In this document: in pieces, positions 1-11,552 of the stretch
Layout: the number at the start of each line of letters is the position of its first letter
How positions within the stretch are numbered: the first letter of the stretch is position 1
From: Halobellus sp. LT62
GTDB lineage: Archaea > Halobacteriota > Halobacteria > Halobacteriales > Haloferacaceae
Direction of reading: 5' to 3'
Assembly: GCF_037031285.1 (NCBI RefSeq)
Contig: NZ_JAYEZO010000002.1
Location: 186,001-250,000 of the forward strand
Length of the DNA: 64,000 nt
Notes under the pieces: generated by a model
Seen by the model: only the letters and a program-made list of their open reading frames with translations
Databases searched by the model: none
What the model was told of the DNA's origin: nothing
Translations under genes and position numbers: made by a program

Positions 1-76
1 CCTCCTCGACCAGCGTGTCGGGCGAAACGGTGTGGACCGGCGAGGACATCACTCGCGCGACGAAAATATCGTCCAT
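1..76 (-). CDS. CBS domain protein, N-terminal fragment (cut by window edge)
   Basis: Reading leftwards from the ATG at 74-76 gives 25 codons beginning MDDIFVARVMSSPVHTVSPD. The phrase V-M-S-S-P-V-x-T-V-x-P-D-T is the usual start of a CBS domain, as in archaeal CBS-pair proteins that sense adenine nucleotides. Only the N-terminus is inside the window, so any fused domain is unknown. A TATA-like box about 27 nt upstream supports this start as leaderless. Confidence 0.75.
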   Translation of the reverse strand, partial: MDDIFVARVMSSPVHTVSPDTLVEE

Positions 77-100
77 AGTTCAGTGGGGCGTGTTAACGAC

Positions 101-106
101 TATTAA
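101..106 (-). promoter_or_regulatory. TATA-like box for the CBS-domain gene
   Basis: On the minus strand this reads TTAATA, centred about 27 nt before the ATG at 76. That is the archaeal TBP-site distance for a transcript starting at or beside the start codon. The rest of 77-340 holds no convincing gene, only the 3' flank of uvrC. Confidence 0.45.
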
Positions 107-340
107 GGATTTGGCTCGCGGCGGTCGGCCGTCGGGCGATCATTTATCTATGAAGACGCGGCCAGCAGCCCCGTGATCTGAGAGTCACTCCGGGCCGGGT
201 CGCGGTTGTTCGGCACGGCGGCCCGGAAACCGAACAGCGACGACGCCGAGTCGGGGGCGTCGCCGACGCGGGTGCCGACTGTTCGCCTTTTCGCTAGCGA
301 TGCGTCCGGCGATGCGGAACGGTCGCCGCCAACGCGCCGC

Positions 341-2074
341 TCACAGTCGCTTGCGTATCGTCCGCGCGGTCTGTTCGCCGATACCGGGGACGTCGGTCAG
401 GTCTGCGGTCGACGCGTTCCGGACGTTCTCGACGCTCCCGAACCGCCGCAGGAGGGCGGTCCGCGTTTTCTCGCCGACGCCGGGGACGTCGTCGAGGACC
501 GTCCGAACGTCGTCGCGGAGCGTCTGGTGATACTGGACGGCGAAGCGGTGCGCCTCGTCGCGAACGCGCTGGAGGACGTGCAGCGCGGGGTCGTCGCTGT
601 CCCAGTCGCGAACGCCGGTTGGTGTGACGACGAGCTCTCGCTCCTTCGCGAGCGCGACGACCGGCACGTCCCAGCCGGTCGCCGCGAGCGCGTCTCGGGC
701 CGCGCCGAGCTGTCCCTCGCCCCCGTCGATGAGCAGCAGGTCCGGATCGGGGCGGTCATCGCGCCCCTCGATGGCGCGTTCGGCCCGCCAGCGGACGAGC
801 TCGCGCATCCGCGCGTAGTCGTCGTTGCCGTCGACGAGTCGCTTACGGCGGTAGTCGGTCTTCTCGGCGGAGCCGTCGACGAAGCAGACGTCGCTGCCGA
901 CGACCGCCGTGCCTCCGGCGTGACTCACGTCGAAGCCCTCGATTCTGGCGGCCGACGGGAGCCCCAGCTCGTCCGCGAGACTCGCAAGCCCGTCCCCCCG
1001 ATTCGGGCCGCTTCGAGCGTTCTTGAGCGCCAGCTCGACGAGTTTCGACTCCCGTCCAGCACCCGGGACGCGGACGTCGACTCCTTCGGCGTTCAACCAC
1101 GCGACGACGTCGGCGTCGTCCGGGCGCTCCGAACAGAGGATCGCGTCCGGGAAGTCGCGTTCGGCGTAGTACTGCGTCAGAAACGCCGTGAGAACCGCCG
1201 CAGATCGTTCTCCCCCCTCGGGGGCGTCGAGGTAGTGCCGCGAGCGATCGACCAACTGGCCGCGTTCGCTGTGTAGCCGCGCGACCGCCGCGCCGTCGCC
1301 CTCGACGGCGACGCCGAGGACGTCGACCGCGCGTTCGTCGCTTCGCGTCGAAACCGCCTCTTCACCCGCGCCGTGGAACGATTCGATGGCGTCGAGCCGG
1401 TCCCGGAGGTTCGCGGCGCGCTCGAACTGCTCGGATTCGGACGCTGTCTCCATCGCTCGTCGGAGCGGATCCGCGAGTACGCCGGTCTCGCCCGTAAAAA
1501 AGCGGACGACCGACTCGACGTCCTCTCGGTACGCGTCGGGGGAGATTTCGCCGGTGCAAGGGGCGGTGCATAGCCCCATCTCGTAGTCGAGACAGGGTCG
1601 ATCCCGGTTCGCGTACTTGTGATCCGAACAGCCCCGGAGGCCGTAGACCTCGCGGAGTGCCTTCACCACGGTATCGACGCGGCTCTTGTCGGTGAACGGC
1701 CCGAAGACCGTCGCGCCGGGGTCGGGATCGCGCGTGACTTCGATCCGCGGGATCGGGTGGTCCGTCAGTTGGACGAGCGGGTAGGACTTGTCGTCCTTCA
1801 GCCGGACGTTGTACCGCGGCTGGTGGCGCTTGATCAGGTTCGCTTCGAGCAACAGCGCCTGCGTCTCCGTGTCAGTGACGGCGACGTCGATCGAATCGGC
1901 GCGCTCGACCATCTGCCGGATGCGCTCGCTCCGCGGATCGGCGTACGAGCGGACCCGATCCCGGACGTCGACCGCCTTGCCGACGTAGACGACGTCGTCG
2001 CTATCGAGGAACTGATAGACGCCGGGACCGGCCGGTAACTCCGCGGCCCGCTCGCGAAGTTCGCTGCGCTCCAT
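341..2074 (-). CDS. uvrC: Excinuclease ABC subunit C (UvrC)
   Basis: UvrC makes both incisions around bulky DNA lesions in UvrABC nucleotide excision repair. The 577-residue protein has every expected part. The N-terminal GIY-YIG nuclease is seen as GVY at 18-20 and YVGKA at 30-34. A UVR (UvrB-contact) helix lies near 205-230 ([17 protein letters not shown]). The RNase H-like 5' nuclease is near 370-500 ([11 protein letters not shown]), and a helix-hairpin-helix pair ends the protein (VPGVGEKTR and [10 protein letters not shown]). Length is normal for a haloarchaeal UvrC. uvrA and uvrB are not in the window. Haloarchaea are known to carry the bacterial-type Uvr system. Start is the ATG at 2072-2074. 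Confidence 0.97.
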   Translation of the reverse strand: MERSELRERAAELPAGPGVYQFLDSDDVVYVGKAVDVRDRVRSYADPRSERIRQMVERADSIDVAVTDTETQALLLEANLIKRHQPRYNVRLKDDKSYPLVQLTDHPIPRIEVTRDPDPGATVFGPFTDKSRVDTVVKALREVYGLRGCSDHKYANRDRPCLDYEMGLCTAPCTGEISPDAYREDVESVVRFFTGETGVLADPLRRAMETASESEQFERAANLRDRLDAIESFHGAGEEAVSTRSDERAVDVLGVAVEGDGAAVARLHSERGQLVDRSRHYLDAPEGGERSAAVLTAFLTQYYAERDFPDAILCSERPDDADVVAWLNAEGVDVRVPGAGRESKLVELALKNARSGPNRGDGLASLADELGLPSAARIEGFDVSHAGGTAVVGSDVCFVDGSAEKTDYRRKRLVDGNDDYARMRELVRWRAERAIEGRDDRPDPDLLLIDGGEGQLGAARDALAATGWDVPVVALAKERELVVTPTGVRDWDSDDPALHVLQRVRDEAHRFAVQYHQTLRDDVRTVLDDVPGVGEKTRTALLRRFGSVENVRNASTADLTDVPGIGEQTARTIRKRL

Positions 2075-2207
2075 TGCCCCGACGTAGCGGGCGAGCGGGC
2101 TTGAGGGTGACGCGACAGCACTGACCGCAACGACGCGTCGAAATCGGGCCGACGAACGACAGCGTCGAGGCGGTAGCTACAAACGGCTGCCGCGCCGAGC
2201 GGTGGCT

Positions 2208-2501
2208 ATGGCCGATGCCGACGACCGCGACGGAGCCGACACCGTTCGCTGCTGGCTGGTCGAACGCACCTACACCGACCGGGGACTCGTGGATATGATC
2301 TACGCGACGCCCGACGGGGCAGCCGTCCGCCGGAAACAGGTCTCGACGACGATTATGCGTCAGCGCGGAACCGGCACCACCGCCGCGGTCGATGTCGACG
2401 CCGCCGACCTCGAACCCGTCGAGGACGAGGAGACGAGAGAACGCTACGCGGCGGAGGTCGAGCGCGTGCGCGAACAGCACGGGCCCGACGACGAGATATA
2501 A
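2208..2501 (+). CDS. Conserved small haloarchaeal protein, function unknown
   Basis: A 97-residue acidic soluble protein (MADADDRDGAD...). It has no cysteine pairs, signal peptide or membrane segment. A central stretch (CWLVERTYTDRGLVDMIYAT) resembles a short beta-rich fold and is followed by an acidic helical tail. An in-frame GTG lies two codons upstream at 2202; I prefer the ATG at 2208. The gene stands alone between divergent uvrC and the ABC exporter operon. I do not recognise a named family. Coding status rests on the codon-biased, uninterrupted frame and the acidic composition typical of halophile proteins. Confidence 0.7.
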   Translation: MADADDRDGADTVRCWLVERTYTDRGLVDMIYATPDGAAVRRKQVSTTIMRQRGTGTTAAVDVDAADLEPVEDEETRERYAAEVERVREQHGPDDEI

Positions 2502-2615
2502 CGGCGCTCAGTCCCGACGACGAAACGTAACAGGCCCGGATTCCACCAGAAATCCCAGTCTCAGCGCTGATTCTCTCACCAAACGCTTTATGCGCGGATC
2601 GGACAACCCACGAGT

Positions 2616-3644
2616 ATGAGTGCTATCGAACTCGACGGAGTGACGAAGCGGTTCGAGGACGTCACCGCCGTCTCGGATCTCTCGCTCACTGTCGAGGAGG
2701 GGGAGATATTCGGCTTTCTCGGGCCAAACGGGGCGGGGAAGTCGACGACGATCAACCTGCTACTCGACTTCGTTCGGCCGACGTCCGGAACGGTGTCCGT
2801 CCTCGGACACGACGCCCGCGAGGACAGTGTCGCCGTGCGGGAACGGACCGGCGTGCTCCCCGAGGGCTTCGACGTGTACGATCGGCTGACGGGCCGCGCC
2901 CACGTCGAGTTCGCCATCGACTCGAAGGACGTCGACGTCGAGCCCGACGCGGTCTTGGACCGGGTCGGACTCGCCGACGCGGCGGACAGACAGGCCGGCG
3001 GCTACTCGAAGGGGATGCGCCAACGGCTCGCGCTCGCGATGGCGCTCGTCGGCGACCCGGACCTCCTGATCCTCGACGAGCCCTCCTCCGGGCTCGATCC
3101 CGCGGGTGCGAAAGAGATGCGCGAGATCGTTCTCGCGGAGGCCGAGCGCGGGACGACCGTCTTCTTCTCCAGTCACATCCTCGAACAGGTCGAGGCCGTC
3201 TGTGACCGCGTCGGCATCCTCCGCGCGGGCGAGCTCGTCGCCGTCGACTCGATCGAGGGGCTCAGAGCCGCCTCGGACGCCGACGCGACTCTCCGCGTGA
3301 CCGTCGGCGAGCGCGTCGACGACGACGTCCTCGCCGCCGTCCGCGACCTCGCGGGCGTCGACCGCGTCGACCGCGACGGCGACGACGCGCTCCGCGTGGC
3401 CTGCGAGAGCGACGCGAAAACCCGCGTCGTCACCGAACTGGAGGACAGCGGTGTCAGCGTCACCGACTTCACGACCGAGGAGGCCTCCCTCGAAGATCTG
3501 TTCCTCGCGTACACCGAGCGCGACGAGGCCGTCGAAAGCGCGGTCGACGACGAAGCCGAGAACGAACCCGGAGACGAATCTGGGGACCAAAGCGGAGACG
3601 AACCCGGAGACGAACCCACCGAGGATGCGGAGGTGACGCGATGA
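2616..3644 (+). CDS. ABC-2 type transporter, ATP-binding subunit
   Basis: This is the ATPase of an ABC-2 exporter and pairs with the permease just downstream, which it overlaps (ATGA, 3641-3644). Walker A (GPNGAGKST, about 36-44), the signature YSKGMRQRLAL (about 130-140) and Walker B with D-loop (LLILDEPSSGLDP, about 149-161) are all present, then the H-loop (SSHIL). A C-terminal regulatory region is followed by a roughly 40-residue acidic tail built of GDE/SGD repeats, likely disordered and possibly a halophilic embellishment. The family (NosF/CcmA/Nat-like) exports varied cargo and the substrate is unknown. TTTATGCG about 25 nt upstream may serve as the promoter. Confidence 0.93.
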   Translation: MSAIELDGVTKRFEDVTAVSDLSLTVEEGEIFGFLGPNGAGKSTTINLLLDFVRPTSGTVSVLGHDAREDSVAVRERTGVLPEGFDVYDRLTGRAHVEFAIDSKDVDVEPDAVLDRVGLADAADRQAGGYSKGMRQRLALAMALVGDPDLLILDEPSSGLDPAGAKEMREIVLAEAERGTTVFFSSHILEQVEAVCDRVGILRAGELVAVDSIEGLRAASDADATLRVTVGERVDDDVLAAVRDLAGVDRVDRDGDDALRVACESDAKTRVVTELEDSGVSVTDFTTEEASLEDLFLAYTERDEAVESAVDDEAENEPGDESGDQSGDEPGDEPTEDAEVTR

Positions 3645-4561
3645 GCTGGCAGGCCGTCGCGCGCAAGGAGTTCCGCGACGCCATCCGCTCGCGGTGGCTC
3701 CACGGTTCGACGCTGTTTTTCGCCCTCTTCCTCGGCGGTGCGCCGGCGCTGTTCTTCGGTCTCTTGGTCCCGCCGGACCTCCGGCAGGTCTCGAACCTCT
3801 TCGGGTTCTTCGCCGACCTCGGCGTGTTCAGCTTCTCGTTCCCCGGCCTGCTCGCGTTGATCCTCGGGTTCGTCGCCCTGTCGACGTCGTACGGCTCGAT
3901 CACCGAAGAGCGCGAGAGCGGCTCGATCAAGCTCCTGCTCTCGCTGCCGAACTCCCGGCTCGACGCGATGACCGGAAAGCTCCTCGGACGCTCGGCAGTC
4001 GTCGTCGTCGCCCTGCTCGTCGGGTTCTTCGCGACGTTCCTCGTGCTCCTCGCGACCGGTACGCGGTTACAGCTCGGCTCGTTCGTCCCACAGGTCGCGC
4101 TCACGGTGCTCTTAGGGGTCGCGTTCGTCTCGATCGGCCTGAGCCTCTCGGCGCTCGCGGACTCGAACCGCGAGGCGACGCTCGCGACGATGGGGCTGTA
4201 CCTCGTCTTCGCCGTCCTCTGGGGATCGATCTCCGAGGGAATCCCGAAACTCCTCAACTACGCGGCCGAGGAGGTCGGAATCGGGGCGCTCTCGGAGGGA
4301 CTTCGGGTCAAGATCGGGGTGTTCCTGAAGTACCTGAACCCGCTGAAAACGTACGAGACGCTCGCTGCACAGGTGTATTACGGCCCCGAACAGGCGCGGC
4401 TCGTCACGACGACGTTCGGTGAGCAGGCGGTCCTGACGCCGATTCTTCGGGAGTCGATCCCGTTTTACTTCTCGGGGTGGTTCCTCCTCGCGATTCTGCT
4501 CGCGTGGATCGCGATTCCCGCGGTGATCGGCTACCGGGCGTTCGAACGCGCGGACCTCTGA
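3641..4561 (+). CDS. ABC-2 type transporter, permease subunit
   Basis: A 306-residue integral membrane protein translationally coupled to the ATPase by a 4-nt ATGA overlap. The N-terminal amphipathic helix (WQAVARKEFRDAIRSRW) is the usual ABC-2 permease entry motif. About six hydrophobic segments follow, near residues 22-45, 60-80, 105-130, 140-165, 175-200 and 280-300. The loop ITEERESGSIKLLLSLP matches the conserved EE.E.GT/SI..LLS.P motif of ABC2_membrane proteins such as NosY. Together the pair makes a homodimeric exporter. Substrate is unknown and no accessory lipoprotein is adjacent. Confidence 0.92.
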   Translation: MSWQAVARKEFRDAIRSRWLHGSTLFFALFLGGAPALFFGLLVPPDLRQVSNLFGFFADLGVFSFSFPGLLALILGFVALSTSYGSITEERESGSIKLLLSLPNSRLDAMTGKLLGRSAVVVVALLVGFFATFLVLLATGTRLQLGSFVPQVALTVLLGVAFVSIGLSLSALADSNREATLATMGLYLVFAVLWGSISEGIPKLLNYAAEEVGIGALSEGLRVKIGVFLKYLNPLKTYETLAAQVYYGPEQARLVTTTFGEQAVLTPILRESIPFYFSGWFLLAILLAWIAIPAVIGYRAFERADL

Positions 4562-4592
4562 TCTGCGATCCGGGACGGTCGCGACCGAGCGG

Positions 4593-6752
<2,160 letters not shown>

Positions 6753-6907
6753 TTAGGTGCTTCGTCAGACGGTGATCCCCGTCGGCAGCGCCGGGGCGGC
6801 GCGTCTCGGTAGGCCGACGAACGCGCCGAGCGAGCGACCGCCGGAGAGCGCTCACAGCGTCGACGGAAACCCGTATCGCTTATCCCTGCGGACGGCAATC
6901 GCGGCGT

Positions 6908-8137
6908 ATGGAAGAGGACTTCCTGCTCCTCAACCCCGGCCCGGTGCCGATCACCGACGAGGTGTCGGCGGCGATGGACCAGCCGATGGTCTCACACCGG
7001 TCCGCGGCGTTCGAGGCGGTCTACGAGCGTGCACAGGACGGTCTCGACTACATCTTCGAGCAGTCGACGCTCGACGGATCGTCGACGGCGACCGCCGGGG
7101 GCGGAACCTCGCTCATTCTCAACGGCACGGCCTCGATGGGAATGGAGGCGGCCGTCGCCAACGTAGTTGGCAGCGCGGGACGAAGTCCCGCTGGCGACCG
7201 GACGCAGTCCGGTACAGACGGCGGACACGTCGTCGCCCTCGTCAACGGGAAGTTCGGACGTCGCTTCGCCCGAATCGCAGAGCGCTACGCCGACGTCACG
7301 CGGGTCGAGGTCCCGTGGGGCGAGTCGATCCCGCTGGAGGACGTTCGCGCGGTCGTCACCGACGACACGGACGTCGTCACGATGGTCCACAACGAGACGA
7401 GTACGGGACTGTTGAACCCCGTCGCGGGCGTCGGCGAGATCGCCGAGGAATACGACGCGCGCTTCGTCGTCGACGGCGTCACCTCCATCGGCGGCGACGC
7501 CTTCAAACTCGACGAGTGGAACGTCGACATCGCGATCACCGACTCCCAAAAGGCGCTCGCCGCGCCGCCGGGAATCAGCGCGGTGTACGTCACGAGTGAG
7601 GTCGAGTCGTCCCTCGACGGTGAATCCGCGCCGTTCTATCAGGACTTGGAGTGGCACCTTCGAAAAGCGGAGTCCCACCAGACGCCATTCACCAGCGCGG
7701 TCCCGCTGTTCCGCGCGATGGCGGTCGCCGTCGAGGATATCGTCGAGGAGACGATGCCGACCCGGATCGCCCGACATCGCCGCCAAGCCGAGGCGTTCCG
7801 CGCCGGCTTCACGGCGATGGGACTGGAACTGTTCGCGGCCCCGACGGGTGCCACCGAACTGTCGAACACCGTGACGGCGGTGTCGCTGCCGGACGCCGTC
7901 TCGGGCGACGACGCCGACGCGTTCTTCGACGGCGTCACGGAGCGCAACGTCAGCATCTCCGGCGGTCAGGGCCACCTCGGCGGCACCATCTTCCGCGTGA
8001 GCAATATGGGCGGCCTCCCCGACGACGCCATCCGCCGCGGCGTCCGGACCGTCGGCGAGGCGATGGCCGACGCGGGCGTCGACGTCGACGTCGAGGCCGG
8101 GCTCGACGCGGCCGACGCCGAACTCGACGCCGAGTGA
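6908..8137 (+). CDS. PLP-dependent aminotransferase, alanine-glyoxylate / serine-pyruvate type
   Basis: A fold-type I, class V aminotransferase of 409 residues. The opening LLNPGPVPITDEV is the family hallmark. The PLP aspartate lies in FVVDGVTSIGGD (about 188-199) and the Schiff-base lysine is K215 in TDSQKALAAPPG. The likely role is transamination of glyoxylate or pyruvate with alanine or serine. Near residues 88-104 the protein carries an unusual Gly/Ser/Arg-rich insertion encoded by two perfect DNA hairpins (listed separately). A TATA-like GCTTATC about 25 nt upstream fits a leaderless start. Exact amino donor is uncertain. Confidence 0.9.
   Translation: MEEDFLLLNPGPVPITDEVSAAMDQPMVSHRSAAFEAVYERAQDGLDYIFEQSTLDGSSTATAGGGTSLILNGTASMGMEAAVANVVGSAGRSPAGDRTQSGTDGGHVVALVNGKFGRRFARIAERYADVTRVEVPWGESIPLEDVRAVVTDDTDVVTMVHNETSTGLLNPVAGVGEIAEEYDARFVVDGVTSIGGDAFKLDEWNVDIAITDSQKALAAPPGISAVYVTSEVESSLDGESAPFYQDLEWHLRKAESHQTPFTSAVPLFRAMAVAVEDIVEETMPTRIARHRRQAEAFRAGFTAMGLELFAAPTGATELSNTVTAVSLPDAVSGDDADAFFDGVTERNVSISGGQGHLGGTIFRVSNMGGLPDDAIRRGVRTVGEAMADAGVDVDVEAGLDAADAELDAE
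7175..7213. repeat. Two back-to-back perfect hairpins inside the aminotransferase gene
   Basis: GCGGGAC-GAA-GTCCCGC at 7175-7191 and ACCGGAC-GCA-GTCCGGT at 7197-7213 are perfect 7-bp stems with 3-nt loops, five bases apart. The shared core GGAC-G(A/C)A-GTCC suggests one element present twice. The reading frame stays open through both, adding about 15 residues rich in Gly, Arg and Ser. This looks like a small palindromic insertion tolerated in frame. Confidence 0.7.
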
Positions 8138-8307
8138 GCTACGCCGGGTGAGCCACGCCGCGACCGGGATCGGCGCGACCGGTGCCGAACTCGACCTCTG
8201 CGGTTTTTCTCCTCCGTTCCGGGCGTCTCGACCGATAGCGTTGCGACCGCGGTGTCGCGTCCGGGCGAGGAACGGTACCACGCACCGACCTCGTCCGTAA
8301 CCGCTGG

Positions 8308-8313
8308 TTATAA
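8308..8313 (+). promoter_or_regulatory. TATA-like box upstream of the first O-acetylhomoserine sulfhydrylase gene
   Basis: TTATAA lies 33 nt before the ATG at 8346 but only about 15 nt before the in-frame ATG at 8328. With the normal archaeal spacing of about 27 nt, transcription would begin near 8337. That makes 8346 the workable start. Confidence 0.45.
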
Positions 8314-8345
8314 GTCTGCGAACGAATATGCGTATTATACATAGT

Positions 8346-9719
8346 ATGGTCGATGGCTTCCACACCCGGAGTCTGCACGCCGGTCAGGAGCCGGACGAGG
8401 CGACAGGCGCGCGAGCGCCGCCGATCTATCAGACTACCTCTTACGCGTTCGACGACGCCGACCACGCCGCGGACCTGTACGCGCTCGCGGCCGACGGCGA
8501 CGTCTATTCTCGCATCTCGAACCCGACGACGCGGATTTTAGAAAACCGGCTGGCGGCGCTGGAAGGCGGGGTCGCGGCGGTCGCGACGGCCTCGGGGATG
8601 GCCGCGCTCGATTCGGCGACGAGCATCCTCGCGAGCGCGGGCGACAACGTCGTCGCCTCCGCGGATATGTACGGCGGGACCGCGACGTACCTCACGAAGA
8701 TGGCGACGCGCCGGGGCGTCGAGATCCGGGTGGTGGACACCCTCGACTACGAGGAATACCGAGAGCAGATCGACGAGGACACCGCGTTCGTCCACGTCGA
8801 GACGATCGCCAACCCCTCGCTGAAGACGCCCGACTTCGAGCGTCTGGCGGACGTCGCACACGCCAACGCCGCGCCGCTCGTCGTCGACAACACGTTCGCG
8901 ACGCCGTATCTCTGCCGACCGATCGAACACGGTGCGGACATCGTCTGGGAGTCGACGACGAAATGGATCCACGGGTCGGGAACGACGATCGGTGGCATCC
9001 TCGTCGACGGCGGCACGTTCCCGTGGAAGCACGCGGACTACGACGAGCTCTCCGGGACGAACCCGGCCTTCGGGATCGACTTCGTCGAGCGCTACGGCGA
9101 CGCGGCGTTCGCTAACGCGGCCCGTCAGCGCGCGCTCCGTACGCTCGGCAACCAGCAGTCGCCATTCGACGCGTGGCAGACGATTCAGGGGTTGGAGACG
9201 CTGCCCCTCCGGATGGCTCGCCACTGCGAGAACGCCCGCGCCGTCGCGGAGTTCCTCCGCGAACACGACGGCGTCGAGTGGGTGTCGTATCCGGGGTTCG
9301 AGGCGCACCCGACCCACGAGAACGCGCGCCGGTATCTGGGCTCCGGCGACGGAGACCGCGCTGCCGACGAGACCGCCAACGCGGGCGACGATATCGACGA
9401 CGGGGAGTTCGGCGGTATGCTCACGTTCGGCCTCGCCGGCGGCTTCGAGGCGGCCAAGCGGACCTGCGAGGAGACAGACCTCGCCTCGTTCCTCGCGAAC
9501 ATCGGCGACGCGAAGACGCTTATCATCCACCCCGCATCGACGACGCACGCACAGCTTTCGGAGGAGGAACAGCGCGCCGCGGGACTCTCTCCCGAGATGC
9601 TCCGCCTCTCCGTCGGCATCGAGGACGCCGCCGACGTGATCGCCGACTTGGACCGCGCGATCAGCGCGGCGAGCCGAAGCGTTTCGGGAACCGGGAACGA
9701 AGCGGGGGGCGAGAAATGA
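8346..9719 (+). CDS. O-acetylhomoserine sulfhydrylase-type PLP enzyme (copy 1)
   Basis: A Cys/Met-metabolism PLP enzyme (MetY/CGS family) of 457 residues. It most likely makes homocysteine from O-acetylhomoserine and sulfide. The opening [19 protein letters not shown], the PLP-phosphate tyrosine region (VYSRISNPT) and the Schiff-base lysine K206 in [12 protein letters not shown] are diagnostic. The start at 8346 is chosen over 8328 from the TATA position and from the paralogue at 12,826. The stop overlaps the metX start (ATGA, 9716-9719), so enzyme and substrate supplier are co-translated. A Gly/Asp-rich insert (about 345-360) distinguishes it from copy 2. Cystathionine gamma-synthase activity cannot be excluded. 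Confidence 0.9.
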   Translation: MVDGFHTRSLHAGQEPDEATGARAPPIYQTTSYAFDDADHAADLYALAADGDVYSRISNPTTRILENRLAALEGGVAAVATASGMAALDSATSILASAGDNVVASADMYGGTATYLTKMATRRGVEIRVVDTLDYEEYREQIDEDTAFVHVETIANPSLKTPDFERLADVAHANAAPLVVDNTFATPYLCRPIEHGADIVWESTTKWIHGSGTTIGGILVDGGTFPWKHADYDELSGTNPAFGIDFVERYGDAAFANAARQRALRTLGNQQSPFDAWQTIQGLETLPLRMARHCENARAVAEFLREHDGVEWVSYPGFEAHPTHENARRYLGSGDGDRAADETANAGDDIDDGEFGGMLTFGLAGGFEAAKRTCEETDLASFLANIGDAKTLIIHPASTTHAQLSEEEQRAAGLSPEMLRLSVGIEDAADVIADLDRAISAASRSVSGTGNEAGGEK

Positions 9720-10921
9720 AGACCGACAGCGGAACCGTCGAACTCGGCCGCTTCGACTTCGAGTCCGGCGACGAGATCGAGAACCTCGCCGTCGCCTACG
9801 AGACGTACGGCGAGTTCGATGGAGAGAATGCGATTCTCGTCTGTCACGCCCTCACCGGCAGCCAGAACGTCGCGGGCTACGGCTCCGGGACGGCCGGACA
9901 GGCCCGCGCGTGGTGGAACGACATCGTCGGCCCCGGGAAGGCCATCGACACGAACGAGTACTACGTCGTCTGCGCCAACCTCCCCGGATCGTGCTACGGG
10001 ACGTCGGGGCCGTCGTCGGAGGACCCGAACGGTGAGGTGTACGGCACCGACTTCCCGCCCGTCACGGTCGGCGACTGGACGCGCTCGCAGCGACTCCTCC
10101 TCGACGAACTCGGCGTCGGCCGCCTGCACGCCGTCGTCGGCGGGAGCGTCGGCGGGATGAACGCGCTCGACTGGGCGAAGCGCTACCCCGACGACGCGCG
10201 CCATATCGTCTCTATCGCGGCCGCCGCCCGCCTCGACGCCCAGTGTCTCGCCCTCGACGCCATCGCCCGCCGCTCGATCACGACCGATCCGAACTGGAAC
10301 GGCGGCGAGTACTACGGGACCGGCGACCGGCCGACCGACGGCCTCGCGCTCGCCCGACAGATCGGTCACGTGATGTACCTCTCGAAGGCGTCGATGGAAC
10401 AGAAGTTCGGCCGCCGTGCCGCCGGGCGCGACGCGCGTCGGGACTCGTTCCCCTCGGATCCGGCGGCGGCGTTCTTCCCGTACCGCGACGTCGAGTCGTA
10501 CCTCGACTATCAGGCCGAGAAGTTCGTCGAGCGCTTCGACGCGAACTCGTATCTGTACCTCACCCGCGCGATGGACGATTACGACCTCGCGGAGGGTTAC
10601 GAGGACGATGCCCGCGCGCTCGCCGCCTTCGAGGGTGAGGCGCTCTTGCTCTCCTTTACCGGCGATTGGCACTTCACTACCGAGCAGTCCGAGTCGGTCG
10701 CGAGCGCGTTCCGCGCGAACGACGTCCCGGTCGCTCACCACGTCATCGACTCGGACCACGGCCACGACGCGTTCCTCGTCGAACCGGAGAAGGTCGGCCC
10801 GCCGCTGCGGGACTTCCTCGACTCGGGCGTCGAGGGGCGCGCCGTCCACGACACCGACGAACCGGATCCCGACACCGGCAACGATTTCGCGCCCGTTCAC
10901 GCGTCGCTGTTCAGTCAGTGA
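9716..10921 (+). CDS. metX: Homoserine O-acetyltransferase (MetX)
   Basis: MetX activates homoserine with acetyl-CoA and feeds the sulfhydrylase encoded immediately upstream. It is a 401-residue alpha/beta hydrolase-fold protein. The nucleophile elbow is [10 protein letters not shown] with Ser144. The early motif CHALTGSQN and the late acid/histidine motif ([14 protein letters not shown], about 344-357) complete the triad. [11 protein letters not shown] is a conserved MetX oxyanion and substrate region. The frame stays open far upstream inside the sulfhydrylase gene; the ATG at 9716 is the first position giving a MetX N-terminus and forms the ATGA overlap. Homoserine O-succinyltransferase activity is possible in this family. 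Confidence 0.94.
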   Translation: MKTDSGTVELGRFDFESGDEIENLAVAYETYGEFDGENAILVCHALTGSQNVAGYGSGTAGQARAWWNDIVGPGKAIDTNEYYVVCANLPGSCYGTSGPSSEDPNGEVYGTDFPPVTVGDWTRSQRLLLDELGVGRLHAVVGGSVGGMNALDWAKRYPDDARHIVSIAAAARLDAQCLALDAIARRSITTDPNWNGGEYYGTGDRPTDGLALARQIGHVMYLSKASMEQKFGRRAAGRDARRDSFPSDPAAAFFPYRDVESYLDYQAEKFVERFDANSYLYLTRAMDDYDLAEGYEDDARALAAFEGEALLLSFTGDWHFTTEQSESVASAFRANDVPVAHHVIDSDHGHDAFLVEPEKVGPPLRDFLDSGVEGRAVHDTDEPDPDTGNDFAPVHASLFSQ

Positions 10922-10974
10922 CGATCCTGACGGAAACCCGAACACACTTTTCTCGCCCCGCCGTTCGCTGACGT

Positions 10975-11388
10975 ATGTCTCCCGCCGACTTCCTCGCTCG
11001 CCTCGTCGGATTCGCCGGTGCACTCGCGGGCGGTGCGCTCGTGTGGGGCGGCCTCTTCGTTCCGCTCGCGGTCGCCGACGGCGCGCGCGGCGTCGACCTC
11101 CTCGCCCGCGGCGCGGTCGCGAACGTCGCCGTCGCCGGGGCCGTCGTCGGAATCGGGTTCCTGATCGCGGGACTCGCCGTCCTTGTCGACCGGGGACGGA
11201 CCGTCGCCGTCTCGGTCGGTGGCGTCGTCCTCGTCGCCGTCGCCGCGCTCCTCGCATTCGGCGTCGACGTCGGTGTAGGGACCCCGACCGCGGCCGGCGA
11301 CGTCGGCGTCTTCGGCGCGCTCGGCGTCGGAACCGTCGGGCTGGCGCTCGTGCTCGCGGGCGCGCGAATCGGTCATCGATCGGTTTGA
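10975..11388 (+). CDS. Small integral membrane protein, function unknown
   Basis: A 137-residue protein rich in Ala, Gly and Val with four predicted membrane helices, near residues 8-30, 45-70, 78-98 and 108-130. It has no charged catalytic motif and I do not recognise the family. It lies 53 nt after metX in the same direction but is more likely an independent haloarchaeal gene than a methionine gene. The start ATG at 10975 is preceded by an AT-rich CACACTTTTC stretch. Confidence 0.65.
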   Translation: MSPADFLARLVGFAGALAGGALVWGGLFVPLAVADGARGVDLLARGAVANVAVAGAVVGIGFLIAGLAVLVDRGRTVAVSVGGVVLVAVAALLAFGVDVGVGTPTAAGDVGVFGALGVGTVGLALVLAGARIGHRSV

Positions 11389-11552
11389 GTTGCCGTCGAG
11401 CACCGAGCGCCCAGAGCGGGTATCGTCGGCCCGTGTCGCATCGAGCCATGATCGCAGGCTGTCAGTAGAGCGCACGTCCCGGCCGCCGTTCAGCGCTCGA
11501 TCGGTCCCGGAGGGCTTTTTTCCGATGGTCTCCAGTACCAAGACGTTCTACC

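Noticed and set aside
206-1276. 356-codon plus-strand frame opposite uvrC
   Set aside because: Antisense shadow of uvrC with no coherent domain.
9173-9715. N-terminal extension of metX in a shifted frame
   Set aside because: It lies inside the sulfhydrylase gene in another frame, is arginine-rich, and has no similarity to MetX. The ATGA start at 9716 explains the data.
9185-11449. Long minus-strand frame of 754 codons across the methionine genes
   Set aside because: It runs antisense to copy-1 sulfhydrylase, metX and the membrane-protein gene, is arginine-rich and un-halophilic, and is a shadow.
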